A DNA stretch of 64,000 bases. Origin: Streptomyces cavernae. GTDB lineage: Bacteria > Actinomycetota > Actinomycetes > Streptomycetales > Streptomycetaceae. Shown piece after piece: positions 51,557 to 60,558 of the stretch. How positions within the stretch are numbered: position 1 is the first letter of the stretch; each line of letters begins with the position of its first letter. The DNA is taken from contig NZ_RPDJ01000015.1 in the NCBI RefSeq assembly GCF_004023625.1, positions 186,001 to 250,000 on the forward strand, read 5' to 3'. The translations under genes were made by a program, and so were the position numbers. The notes beneath the pieces were generated by a model that did no database searches, was not told the DNA's origin, and saw nothing but the letters and a program-made list of their open reading frames with translations.

Positions 51557-53125
51557 ATGCTCTCCAGCAAGAACAGCAAGGAGGTGCGCCGGCTGGCGCT
51601 CTCCGTCCTGCAGCCGGGGTTCGTGGGTACCGAGGCGCCGGAGTGGGTACTGCGAAAGATCGGTGACGGGCTGGCATCCGTCGTGCTCTTCGGCCGCAAC
51701 ATCGTCTCGCTGGAACAGGTTGCCCGGCTGACCGGACAACTTCGTGCGGAGAACCCCGAGTTGATCATCGCGATCGACGAGGAGGCCGGCGACGTCACCC
51801 GGATCGAATCCGCGACCGGCTCCACCAGGCCGGGCAACTTCGCCCTGGGAACGGTCGACGACAGTGACCTGACCGAGGCCGTGGCCGCCGATCTGGGACG
51901 CCAGCTGCACTCGGCCGGGATCAGCCTCGACTACGCGCCCAGCGCGGACGTCAACTCCAACCCCGACAACCCGATCATCGGGGTCAGGTCCTTCGGCGTC
52001 GACCCCAAGGTGGTGTCCCGGCATACCGCCGCCTGGATCCGGGGCCTCCAGTCGGGCGGGGTCGCCGCCTGCGCCAAGCACTTCCCCGGTCATGGCGACG
52101 TCGCTGTCGACTCCCACCATGGTCTGCCCACCTACGGCGCGGGCCGCGAACAGATCGCCGCCGAGGCCCTGCCCCCGTTCCGCGCCGCCGTGCAGGCGGG
52201 CGTGCGCGCGGTGATGACCGGCCACCTCCTGGTCCCCGCCTACGACCCCGACCTGCCCGCCACGCTCAGCCGGCGCATCCTGCTCCAACTCCTGCGCGAG
52301 GAGCTCGAGTTCGACGGCCTGATCGTCACGGACGCCATCGAGATGGGAGCAGTGGCCGACCGCTACGGGATCGGCGGGGCCACGGTGAGGGCCGTCGCCG
52401 CCGGTGCCGACGCCGTCTGTGTCGGCGGCGAGAACGCCGAGGAGACCACCGCCCGTATGCTCACCGACGCTCTCGTCGCCGCCGTCGGATCCGGGGAGCT
52501 CACCGAGGAACGACTCCAAGAGGCGGCCGGCCGCGTCCGGGAGTTCGCGTCCTGGTCGTCGGGCCTGGGCACGACCGGCCCCCTCGGCACCGACGGCACC
52601 GACCGCTCTGGCACCGGCCTTACGGCCACCCCCACCGACATCGGCTTTACGGCCGCCCGCCGGGCCATCCGGCTGGCCGGAGCCGCACAGCATGCGCTGC
52701 CCCTGTCCGCCGCGCCGCACGTGGTGGAGCTGGTGCCCACCACCAACCTGGCCATCGGCAAGGAGACCCCCTGGGGTGTCGCCGGCCCGCTGGGTGAGCG
52801 ACTGCCCGGAACCACCTCCGTCCGGGTGCACCAGGAGCTGAGTTCCCGGGCCACCGCCCTGCGGACACAGGCGCTGGGGCCCGCCTCGGGACGTCCCCTG
52901 GTCGTCGTCGTCCGGGACGCCTCCCGCCACGCCTGGATGGCGCAGGCCCTCGGGGACCTCGTCGCGGCCCGTCCCGACGCGATCGTCGTGGAGATGGGCC
53001 TGCCCGGCACCCCCGTCCCGGGAGTCGTACAGATCTTCACGCACGGCGCCACGACCGCCTCCGGGGTGGCGGCGGCGGAAGTCCTGGCGGGTGTCCGTCA
53101 GCCCGCCGTCTCTGAGCGGGGGTGA
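51557..53125 (+). CDS. GH3 beta-N-acetylhexosaminidase
   Basis: A 522-residue glycoside hydrolase family 3 protein. It has the NagZ-like motif KHFPGHGD (174-181) that supplies the acid/base His, and the nucleophile D259 in VTDAIEMGA. An additional C-terminal domain of about 200 residues is of the sort seen in streptomycete GlcNAcases. There is no signal peptide, so it acts in the cytoplasm on imported chitobiose or cell-wall fragments. The ATG at 51557 has AAAGG upstream. Two dre-like sites suggest DasR control. It diverges from the PhyH operon. Confidence 0.9.
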   Translation: MLSSKNSKEVRRLALSVLQPGFVGTEAPEWVLRKIGDGLASVVLFGRNIVSLEQVARLTGQLRAENPELIIAIDEEAGDVTRIESATGSTRPGNFALGTVDDSDLTEAVAADLGRQLHSAGISLDYAPSADVNSNPDNPIIGVRSFGVDPKVVSRHTAAWIRGLQSGGVAACAKHFPGHGDVAVDSHHGLPTYGAGREQIAAEALPPFRAAVQAGVRAVMTGHLLVPAYDPDLPATLSRRILLQLLREELEFDGLIVTDAIEMGAVADRYGIGGATVRAVAAGADAVCVGGENAEETTARMLTDALVAAVGSGELTEERLQEAAGRVREFASWSSGLGTTGPLGTDGTDRSGTGLTATPTDIGFTAARRAIRLAGAAQHALPLSAAPHVVELVPTTNLAIGKETPWGVAGPLGERLPGTTSVRVHQELSSRATALRTQALGPASGRPLVVVVRDASRHAWMAQALGDLVAARPDAIVVEMGLPGTPVPGVVQIFTHGATTASGVAAAEVLAGVRQPAVSERG

Positions 53126-53156
53126 GCCGGCACTCGCCGTACCCCGCCCCGGCCTG

Positions 53157-53535
53157 TCACCCCAGGTATGCGGGGGCGACAGCCGAAGTCATCAGCCGGC
53201 GGGCCGTGCCGGTGCCGTCGGCGCGGATGGTCCACAGGTCCGAGCCGTAGTCGCCGGGGAGGGCGTAGACGAGGATTGAGCCGTCGGCCCACCGGGCCTG
53301 GTCGTCGATGTTGCGCTGCTCGGCGGTCGGGGTCTCCTTCAGGGTGCGCACGTTGAGGACGTACAGCCGCCAGGGGGCGTCGGGCGAGGCTCCCTTGAGG
53401 CGTTTCCTGTACGCGGTCCGGGTACCGTCGGGCGAGAGTGAGGGGCATTCGACGTTGCGGTGGAGGGTGGTGAGGGTGTGTGCGGCGACGTCGCCGCGGC
53501 TACTCAACGCTGCGATCCGCCCGAGGGATTCGGTG
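53157..53535 (-). pseudogene. TolB-like beta-propeller protein, C-terminal fragment
   Basis: The strand reads GRIAALSSRGDVAAHTLTTL, then CPSLSPDGTRTAYRKRLKG, and ends GSDLWTIRADGTGTARRLMT. This is the WD40/TolB-type end of a secreted streptomycete protein. The upstream 300 or so residues are missing and the fragment meets an SRPBCC remnant on the other strand. It has no start. Confidence 0.65.
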
Positions 53536-53809
53536 CGACGTGGGAGTACGACGGTGACGTCAGCTGGATCGAGCCGCGGCTGACCGAGGCCCCCGAGGGC
53601 GGGACCCGCTTCGAGCTCGACCACATCATGCGTGTGGACGACAACGCGCGCTGGGCGGAGTTCGGCCCCGGCGCGGTCGGCATCGGCTGGGAGATGGGCC
53701 TCGTGGGCTCACGCTCCACCTCCGGACCGGGGCATCCGTGGACCCGAAGGAGGCCATGGCCTGGTTCGGGAGTGAGGAGGGGCGCCGCTTAGGGCTTGCC
53801 GATAAATAA
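53508..53809 (+). pseudogene. SRPBCC-family protein fragment ended by a MITE
   Basis: The strand reads CDPPEGFGATWEYDGDVSWI, then FELDHIMRVDDNARWAEFG and WEMGLVG. A frameshift near 53705 leads to RTGASVDPKEAMAWFGSEEG. This is the C-terminal part of an AHSA1/SRPBCC protein. The frame runs through the target TTA into element A, which supplies the stop (GLADK, TAA). The N-terminal part is missing. Confidence 0.72.
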
Positions 53810-53881
53810 TTCGTCGGCGAGCATCGCTCCTGAGCTGCGGTGTCAAGACCCGGAGCACGCAGGTTATTTCCCGGCAAGCCC
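53792..53881 (-). mobile_element. 90-bp MITE, element A copy 2
   Basis: It is the reverse complement of the copy at 20797-20886 with only a few differences, and again is flanked by TTA (53789-53791, 53882-53884). It is inserted in the SRPBCC gene and lies next to element B, as in the first locus but with both elements inverted. Confidence 0.8.
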
Positions 53882-53884
53882 TTA

Positions 53885-54045
53885 GGGGTCCTTTCACTAT
53901 GCCCGCCCGGGTCGCGTGGTCTGGCACCGCTCCCCCAAGCTCTCGGCTGCGCTCGAGCAGGGGGCACCCCCATCGCCGCGTTGCCAAAAGGTCCTAGTAG
54001 CTCCGCTACGAGGACCTTCCGGCGCCTTGCGATGCACGGCACCAG
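53885..54045 (-). mobile_element. MITE element B copy 2, right end lost
   Basis: It starts GGGGTCCTTTCACTATG after TTA. It follows the inverted interior of copy 1 up to GATGCACGGCACCAG, then diverges; no second terminal repeat is visible. It contains an extra hairpin, AAGGTCCTAGTAGC (53988-54001) with GCTACGAGGACCTT (54005-54018). Confidence 0.7.
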
Positions 54046-54463
54046 TCCGGCGAAGGAGTGAGTCCTCCGGCCGCCCTGCTGTGGTGCGGGGGCACGTCAT
54101 CCGGTCCGGAGGCGGACGCCCCGGCACCTCGACGGGCAGGTCATTGGGGCAGCCGCCCCGAAGAGGCGGACAGGGCCGACGCCGCGAATCCTTACGAGAC
54201 CCTGACGAGGCACCCCAAGTCCTCTCACGCGCTTGTCCCATCCGTAACTCTGGTGACGAAGTCACACCAGGGTGGCGGGACTTGAGGACTCCTGCGAACC
54301 ATCAGTGATCAAGTGCAGCACTGGGCCGGTTTCCACGAACCCCGTCGAGCCTTCTCTGTCGGGCTCGCCCGGGACGCCCCACGCCGGCCGCACCCGGAGT
54401 TGATCCGATGCCGGCGCAGGTGCCCGTGACTTCGGCAGGCAAGCAATCTCAGAGGAGTCGGCA
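54046..54463. other. Upstream region of the DUF1996 gene
   Basis: No gene can be supported. A small hairpin CTGGTGAC-GAA-GTCACACCAG lies near 54250-54270. The stretch may carry the promoter for 54464. Confidence 0.4.
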
Positions 54464-55996
54464 ATGCGACGCAACACGCGCAAGCGATCGAAGACGACCC
54501 GCCGGGCCATCGCCGCTCTGGCGGCGACCGCCCTCGGGGCAGGGGGACTGGTGGCGGCGAATGTGTATGCCTCGGCCGGTGAGAACGGTGGTGGCAACAC
54601 CACCAAGAGTTCGCCCCAGGACCAAGCGAACCAAGTCCTTGCGGCGGGGGCCACCACCATCGACTGTCCCGATGTCGGCAACCGGCTGCGGCAGGTGCCT
54701 GACCAAGCCAGGGCCGAGGTCGACAGGGAGCTCGCGCTGCTGGACCAGCAAGTCGCGGATGCCTACCAGCGGTTGCAGAACTCGGCCCAGGCCATACGGC
54801 AGGACGGCAACTTCGCCGACAACGCCATCATGGGCCCGCTCCAGGACAAGCGGACCGCGACCATCGACCGCATCGCGATCGCCATCGGCCGTACGGCCGA
54901 CCGGCCGCAGGGCCTTGAGTCCCTCGCGGCCTGCACGCTCCGTGCCGCCGGAGACCAGGCGGACACCGGTAACGGCGAGGGCGGCGAGAGTCAGAACGGG
55001 CAGGGCCCAGGCCAGGGCGAAGGTCAGGGCCAGGACCAGGGGAACGGGCAAGAGGAGCCCGGCAACAACGGGCAGGCCGGAAACGGTCCGGTCGCCGCCG
55101 ACTTCGTGGACATCACCACCGTCCAGCCCAACGTCAACAGCTCGCAGCGGCAACAGAACGCCTCGCTCGGCAAGTTCACCACCGACTGCGGAGTGAACGC
55201 GAACAAGCTGTACAACACCGACAACATCATCGTCGCCCCCGGTGTGGAGAACGGGGCGCACCACACGCACGACTACGTCGGTAACCAGGCGAACGATGCC
55301 TTCGCCGACAACGAGGACTTCGCGGCGGGCGAGACGACCTGCCAGAACCAGGGTGACAAGTCGTCCTACTACTGGCCGGTTCTCCGGCTGCAGGACGGCA
55401 CCCGGGAGTTCGACGCCGACCAGCCGGGCGGTGGCGCCGAGGGCAACGCCGGCAGGATCCTCACGGCCTCGCAGGTGACGCTGGAGTACGTGGGCAATCC
55501 GAGCAGCGAGGTCGTGGCGATGCCCAAGTTCCTGCGGATCATCACCGGAGACGCCAAGGCGTTCACCAACGGAACGGCCAATGCCAACGCCGCATGGAGC
55601 TGCACGGGCTTCGAGGACCGGCAGCTGACGGACAAGTACCCGATCTGTCCCGAGGGCAGCAGCGTCGTCCGGACATCCAAGTTCCAGAGCTGCTGGGACG
55701 GCCAGAACGTCGACAGCGCCAACCACCGTGATCATGTCGCGTTCGCCGACCCGGCAACCGGTGCCTGCCCGAACGGCTTCAAGGCCATTCCGCAGCTGGT
55801 GCAGCGCCTGGTGTACGACGTGGACGCGCCCAGTATGAACGACAACGGCCGGTCGAGCGCTTTTTACGCGGTGGACGGCTTCCCGGAGCAGATGCACAAG
55901 CCGATCACCGACCACGGAGACTTCGTCAACGTCTTCGACGAGCAGCTGATGAACACCATGGTCGAGTGCATCAACACCGGCCGGGAGTGCCAGTGA
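54464..55996 (+). CDS. Secreted DUF1996 protein
   Basis: A 510-residue exported protein. The first 40 residues form a long basic signal (RRNTRKRSKTTRRAIAALAA, then hydrophobic, ending YASAGE). An N-terminal helical region follows (about 60-160) and a Gly/Gln/Asn-rich linker (about 165-208). The DUF1996 domain is at about 212-495, with GVENGAHHTHDYVGNQAND and HRDHVAFADP. The His-rich motifs and paired Cys suggest a metal-binding or carbohydrate-active secreted protein, but the function is not known. GAGGAG precedes the ATG. Confidence 0.85.
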   Translation: MRRNTRKRSKTTRRAIAALAATALGAGGLVAANVYASAGENGGGNTTKSSPQDQANQVLAAGATTIDCPDVGNRLRQVPDQARAEVDRELALLDQQVADAYQRLQNSAQAIRQDGNFADNAIMGPLQDKRTATIDRIAIAIGRTADRPQGLESLAACTLRAAGDQADTGNGEGGESQNGQGPGQGEGQGQDQGNGQEEPGNNGQAGNGPVAADFVDITTVQPNVNSSQRQQNASLGKFTTDCGVNANKLYNTDNIIVAPGVENGAHHTHDYVGNQANDAFADNEDFAAGETTCQNQGDKSSYYWPVLRLQDGTREFDADQPGGGAEGNAGRILTASQVTLEYVGNPSSEVVAMPKFLRIITGDAKAFTNGTANANAAWSCTGFEDRQLTDKYPICPEGSSVVRTSKFQSCWDGQNVDSANHRDHVAFADPATGACPNGFKAIPQLVQRLVYDVDAPSMNDNGRSSAFYAVDGFPEQMHKPITDHGDFVNVFDEQLMNTMVECINTGRECQ

Positions 55997-56039
55997 CCGT
56001 GACGCGCTGAGCCGTCGGGGGGCCTGCCTCGCCAAGCGG

Positions 56040-56465
56040 TTGTCGGTGGCTGTCCTGGTCGCCGCGGCTGTCTTCGAGGTGTCCACCGGCCTGCTGAACA
56101 CCGTCCAGTGGTATCCGTGGCCGTTCTCCTTCGTGCCGGTGCACTATGCCGTGGCCTGGCTGCTGGCGGGGGCGCTGATGCTGCACATCGCGGTCAAGGC
56201 GCCCGAGATCCTGGCCCATTGGAACCGCCGGTCACCGGGCACACTGGCCCTGCCGGCGGAGGAGGCGGCCGACCGGCGTTCGCTGCTGACCGCGGTGGCC
56301 GCCGCGGTGGGGGCGGTCACCGTGACCACGGTGGGCCAGTCCTTCACCCCTCTGAAGGATCTCGTTCTGTTCGCGCCGCGCCATCCGGACCACGGCCCGC
56401 AAGGTCTGCCGGTCAACCGGACCGCCGCCGCAGCCGGGGTCGGACTGATTTTGGCCGAGCCGTGA
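56040..56465 (+). pseudogene. Membrane-bound oxidoreductase fragment (molybdopterin type)
   Basis: The frame reads FEVSTGLLNTVQWYPWPFSF, then HYAVAWLLAGALMLHIAVKA, and ends with a SFTPLKDLVLFAPRHPDHGP and LPVNRTAAAAGV junction. This is the transmembrane part and start of the catalytic domain of an actinobacterial molybdopterin-dependent oxidoreductase. The N-terminus and the whole catalytic domain are missing. GVGLILAEP closes the frame where it overlaps the next gene (GTGA). Confidence 0.6.
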
Positions 56466-56866
56466 GCGTCGTGCGCGTGCTGTCCGGCGTGGCCGGTGCG
56501 GCGCTGATGGGCGTCGGCGTTTGCCTGCTGCTGGACGTGCGCGACCTGACGGGTGTGCTGGTCTGGCTGGGCGGGGCCGTGGTGCTGCACGACGCGCTGA
56601 TCGCGCCGCTGGTCCTGCTCGTCGGGCTGGTGCTGGTACGGGTTGGTGCGCGTGGGCCGCTGCGGGGTGCGTTGTTGGTCGCGGGCGCGTTGACGGCGGT
56701 GGCGCTGCCGGTGCTGCTGCGCCCGGGGAAGCCGGCCAACTCCTCGGCCCTGCCGTTGGATTACCCGCGCAACTGGCTCCTGGCGCTGGTGGCGGTGGCG
56801 GTGGCGACGGTCTTCGTGCTGGCCGTGCGGGCAATCAGCCGCATCCGGCGGCGGCCACGTTCGTAA
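56462..56866 (+). CDS. Small membrane protein ending at a MITE
   Basis: A 134-residue protein with four hydrophobic segments (near 5-22, 30-60, 70-87 and 105-125). It starts with a GTG overlapping the previous stop. No family is recognised with certainty. The TAA stop is formed by the target bases of element B copy 3, so the original gene may have been longer or ended here by chance. Confidence 0.65.
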   Translation: MSVVRVLSGVAGAALMGVGVCLLLDVRDLTGVLVWLGGAVVLHDALIAPLVLLVGLVLVRVGARGPLRGALLVAGALTAVALPVLLRPGKPANSSALPLDYPRNWLLALVAVAVATVFVLAVRAISRIRRRPRS

Positions 56867-56978
56867 GGGGTCCTTGCACTATGCCCGCCCGGGTCGACGT
56901 GGTCTGGCACCGCTCCCCCAAGCTCTCGGCTGCGCTCGAGCAGGGGGACCCCCATCGCCGCGTTGCCGAAAAGCCCTA
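56867..56978 (-). mobile_element. MITE element B copy 3, truncated
   Basis: GGGGTCCTTGCACTATG follows TAA, and about 110 bp of the inverted interior are kept. The copy ends at the insertion site of the IS element at 56980. Confidence 0.75.
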
Positions 56979-57052
56979 GGGCGCGTATCGAGTCGTGATC
57001 AATTTGCGGGATGTGCCTTCGTGGCACGGTCCGGTCCGATAGACGGTCTTAC

Positions 57053-57550
57053 GTGACGCGAGTGCAACTGACCGATCTGGATTGGGAGTTCATCGAGCCG
57101 TACCTGCCGATCGGCGAGTACGGCCCGTACCCCGAGCGACTGCGGCAGCAGTTCGAGGGCGTGATCTGGCGGTTCAAGACGGGCGGGCAGTGGCGGGAGA
57201 TGCCGACGGAGTTCGGCGCCTGGTCGACCGTCCACAACCGCTTCCGGCAGTGGCGTGACGCCGGCGTCTTCGAGGCCCTGCTGGAGGGCCTGATCACGAT
57301 AGCCGCGAAGCGGGGTGAGGTGGACCTGCCCCTGGTCAGCATCGACTCCACCACCGCCCGAGCCCACCACGACGCGGCCGGGATGCACCTCGCCGAGGAC
57401 GTCGTCACCGCCCTGGAGAAAGCCGCGGCCGAGGAGGAGAAGGCCAGGTCAAAGGGGGCGGCCTCGAAGAGTGAAACGGGCAAGAGACCGAAAGTGATCC
57501 CGCGCTGGAAGAACGACGACGCATCCGGCGTCGGCGGAAACTCCGGCTGA
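57053..57550 (+). CDS. IS5-group transposase, first frame
   Basis: 165 residues. The N-terminal domain reads WEFIEPYLPIGEYGPYPERL, then FKTGGQWREMPTEFGAWSTV and HNRFRQWRDAGVFEALLEGL. The first catalytic Asp lies in VSIDSTTARAHHDAAG. The frame ends in a basic, Lys/Glu-rich stretch; the second frame continues in the minus-one phase. Expression by ribosomal frameshift is normal for this type, but a loss-of-function shift cannot be excluded. Confidence 0.85.
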   Translation: MTRVQLTDLDWEFIEPYLPIGEYGPYPERLRQQFEGVIWRFKTGGQWREMPTEFGAWSTVHNRFRQWRDAGVFEALLEGLITIAAKRGEVDLPLVSIDSTTARAHHDAAGMHLAEDVVTALEKAAAEEEKARSKGAASKSETGKRPKVIPRWKNDDASGVGGNSG

Positions 57551-58056
57551 AGGCCGCCCTCCTCGGACGCTCCAGAGGCGGGCAGACCAGCAAGGTCTAC
57601 CTCGCCGCCGACCGCAAGTGCCGCCCGCTGGCGTTCATCCTGACCACAGGCCAGGCAGCGGACAGCCCGCAGTTCATCCCCGTCCTGAAGAAGGTACGGG
57701 CACGCGGGCCCGTCGGTCGACCCCGCATCCGGCCGGACGCGGTCGCCGGGGACAAGGCGTATTCGTCCCGCGGAAACCGCGCCCACCTGCGCAAACGCCG
57801 TATCAAGGCGGTCATCCCGGAGAAGAAGGACCAGGCCGCCAACCGGAAGAAGAAGGGCTCCAGAGGTGGCCGACCCGTCAGCCACGACGCCAATCTCTAC
57901 AAGGAGCGGAACACCGTCGAACGCCTGATCAACAAGCTCAAAGCATGGCGAGGCATCGCCACCCGATACGACAGGACTCCCGACAGCTACCTCGCCGGTC
58001 TCCACCTGCGCGCCTCGATGATCTGGATCAAGGACCTCACCAGGACCACCCGATGA
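57551..58056 (+). CDS. IS5-group transposase, second frame
   Basis: About 170 residues in the minus-one frame relative to the first ORF, opening near KLRLKAALLGRSRGG without a good start codon of its own. It holds the second Asp in AVAGDKAYSSRGNRAHLRKR and the final Glu region in DANLYKERNTVERLINKLKA. Together with the first frame it makes a DDE transposase. The exact shift site lies somewhere around 57450-57550. Confidence 0.8.
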
Positions 58057-58121
58057 TCACGACTCGATATGTCCCTAGGTGACGCGCTGAGGCCGGACGC
58101 CAAGGGCGGGCAGGAGTTGAG

Positions 58122-60383
58122 TCAACGGTCAACCAGCCGTGGACGCGGGGCCTCACCCGTGGATTCCGCGTCGGTGCCGACCGGGCCGCGGGGAAGCATC
58201 CGGTCCAGCCACTTCGGCAGCCACCAGTTGGTCCGGCCGAGGAGTGTCATGGTCGCCGGTACCAGCACCATGCGTACGACCGTGGCGTCGATGAAGATCG
58301 CGGTGGCCAGGCCGAGCCCGAACATTTTGGTGGAGGGGTCCTCGGCGACGGCGAAGGACAAGAAGACCGCCACCATGATGAGGGCGGCCGAGGTGATGAT
58401 CCGGGCGGTGCCCGAGACGCCCTCAACGATCGCCGTGCCGTTGTCGCCGGTGCGCAGGTACTCCTCGCGTACGCGGGAGAGGAGGAACACCTCGTAGTCC
58501 ATCGACAGGCCGAACAGGATGGCGAAGAGGAACATCGGGATGAACGACACGATCGGAACCGTCGCTTCCAGCCCGATGAGTGCGCCTCCCCAGCCCCACT
58601 GGAAGACCGCGACCATGATGCCGTAGGCCGCGCCGATGCTCAGCAGATTCAGCAGTACCGCCTTGAGCGGTACGAGTATCGAGCGGAAGACCAGCATCAG
58701 CAGCAGGAACGACATCGCCAGCACGGCGGCGACGAACACCGGCAGGCGTTGGCTGGTGCGTTGGCCCACATCGGACAGGCTCGCGGCGGCGCCGCCGACG
58801 TGGGCCCTGGCCGGGCCGTCCCCGATCGCCGCGGGCAGCACGTCCGTGCGCAGCCGGGCGATGGTGTCGGCCGTGGCCTTGTCCTGAGGGCTGGTGGTCG
58901 GGAACACCACGAGGGTCGCGATGCCGGTGGCCCGATCGATGTGCGTCGGCGCGACGGATGCGATGCCCGGATCCGCCGCGACCGCCCCGACGAGTCGGTC
59001 CAGCACTCCCGGATCACCGGCGGGGTCCGCGGCGATGACGAGGGGACCGTTGGTGCCCGGGCCGAAGCCCTCGGCGACGAGATCGTAGGCCCGACGCTCG
59101 GTACGGCTCTGCGGCAGTGAGCCGTCGTCGGGCAGGCCGACGCGCAGACCGAGCACGGGCAGCGTCGCGGTCAGCAGCAGCCCCGCCGCGCCGACCGCGT
59201 ACGGCACCGGGTACCGGCTGACGTGCCCGATCCAGCGACGCCACCCGGCGGCGTCGGCGGCGCCTGCCGCCGGGTCCTGCCGCCGTGCGAGTCGGCCCAG
59301 CTTCCTGGTCTGCAGAGCCCGGCCGACCCGGCTGGCCCGGGCCAGGCGTGGGCCGGCGGCGCCGAGGAAGGCCGGCAGCAGCGTCACCGACGCGACCACC
59401 ATGGTCAGAACGACGATCGAGACGGCGAGCCCGCCCACCGTCATGAACGGTACGTTCGCGACCGCCAGGCCGAGGATCGATACGACGACGGTGCCGCCGG
59501 CGAAGACCACGGGCCTCCCCGCCGTGGCCACCGCTCGCCCCGCCGCCTCGCGGGGATCGAGCCCGCGCGCGAGGTACTCCCGGTGCCTGGCGAGCACGAA
59601 CAGCGCGTAGTCGATGCCCACTCCGAGCCCGACCATGCTGCCCAGGACAGGGGCGAAGGTCGGGACGTCCGTCACCCCCGCCAGTACCGTCATCGTGGCA
59701 ACCCCGACGGTCAGCCCGAAGACCGCCATGCCGATCGGCAGCGCGGCCGCGACGAGCGAACCGAACGCCAGGAACAGGATCGCCGCCGCGGCGAGGAGGC
59801 CGATCAGCTCGCTCACGCCGCCGTCGGAGCCGGAGAAGGCGTAGAAGAGGTTCCCGCCCATCTCGATGCGCAGGGGCAGTTCGGCGCGCAGCCGGTCGCC
59901 GAGACCGACGAGGGCGTCGAGGTCTTCGGCCGACAGCCGGCTCTGGTCGGGGTACTGCACCCGGACGACCGCGATCCGCCCGTCGGCCGAGACGAGGCCG
60001 CCGCGCACGGCCTTTCCCCCGCCTGCGTCGAGTGCCCCAGCCGGGTCGCTCGTGCCGAGCACGTGCGGCAGCCGCTTCACCTCGGTCTGCAGCCGCGTGA
60101 GAGCGGTGCGCGCGCTGTCGTGGTCGAAGAACGTCGCAGCGCCGTCGAGGGGGGTGACGACCACTTGGGCGGTCATCCCCTCCTGGCCGGTGCCGGCCCG
60201 CTCGATCAGTTCCGCGGCCCGTTGGGAGTCCAGTCCCGGAGCGGTCATCGAGTCCGCGGTCCGCCCGCCGATGGCGATCGCGGCGAGGACGGCGAGCGTG
60301 GCGGCGACCAGCCATGCCGCGATCACCCGCCAGGGATGGCGGGCGGCACTTGCGCCCAGGCGCAACAGGGCTTTCGAGAGCAT
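58122..60383 (-). CDS. MMPL-family (RND-type) transporter
   Basis: A 753-residue protein with twelve membrane segments in two halves, each with a large extracytoplasmic loop after the first helix. The marks are GVGIDYALFVLARHREYL in the first half and GLSMDYEVFLLSRVREEYL in the second, the proton-relay DY pairs of MMPL proteins. I chose the ATG at 60383 because GGAGGACCCG precedes it. MmpL/ActII-3-like proteins export lipids or hydrophobic drugs. It diverges from a two-component system that probably controls it. Confidence 0.92.
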   Translation of the reverse strand: MLSKALLRLGASAARHPWRVIAAWLVAATLAVLAAIAIGGRTADSMTAPGLDSQRAAELIERAGTGQEGMTAQVVVTPLDGAATFFDHDSARTALTRLQTEVKRLPHVLGTSDPAGALDAGGGKAVRGGLVSADGRIAVVRVQYPDQSRLSAEDLDALVGLGDRLRAELPLRIEMGGNLFYAFSGSDGGVSELIGLLAAAAILFLAFGSLVAAALPIGMAVFGLTVGVATMTVLAGVTDVPTFAPVLGSMVGLGVGIDYALFVLARHREYLARGLDPREAAGRAVATAGRPVVFAGGTVVVSILGLAVANVPFMTVGGLAVSIVVLTMVVASVTLLPAFLGAAGPRLARASRVGRALQTRKLGRLARRQDPAAGAADAAGWRRWIGHVSRYPVPYAVGAAGLLLTATLPVLGLRVGLPDDGSLPQSRTERRAYDLVAEGFGPGTNGPLVIAADPAGDPGVLDRLVGAVAADPGIASVAPTHIDRATGIATLVVFPTTSPQDKATADTIARLRTDVLPAAIGDGPARAHVGGAAASLSDVGQRTSQRLPVFVAAVLAMSFLLLMLVFRSILVPLKAVLLNLLSIGAAYGIMVAVFQWGWGGALIGLEATVPIVSFIPMFLFAILFGLSMDYEVFLLSRVREEYLRTGDNGTAIVEGVSGTARIITSAALIMVAVFLSFAVAEDPSTKMFGLGLATAIFIDATVVRMVLVPATMTLLGRTNWWLPKWLDRMLPRGPVGTDAESTGEAPRPRLVDR

Positions 60384-60558
60384 CGGGTCCTCCAACCACC
60401 TCGTCGGCCGTCCTTGTACGGCCGCCGATGCCGAGGTTCGTCGCCACGAGACTCTGCGGCATCGGCTCGCGGGCCGCGGATCCATCGGCCCCAGGGCGGA
60501 GTGACGCCCCGTCCTTTCGGCCGATGCGCGGCACGGCTCGGTCCCTAGGCTGAGAACC

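Larger units (their letters stand above)
56980..58074 (+). mobile_element. IS5-group insertion sequence, complete
   Basis: A 1095-bp element with imperfect inverted ends sharing TATCGAGTCGTGATCA. CTAG on each side (56976-56979, 58075-58078) is a 4-bp target duplication that fits the YTAR preference of IS5-group elements. It carries two overlapping frames for one transposase. Truncated relatives lie at 29078-29440 and 62502-62560. It inserted into element B copy 3. Confidence 0.85.

Noticed and set aside
51239..53044. 601-codon open frame antisense to the GH3 enzyme
   Set aside because: Composition is Gly/Val/Asp-rich without motifs and the GH3 frame is certain.
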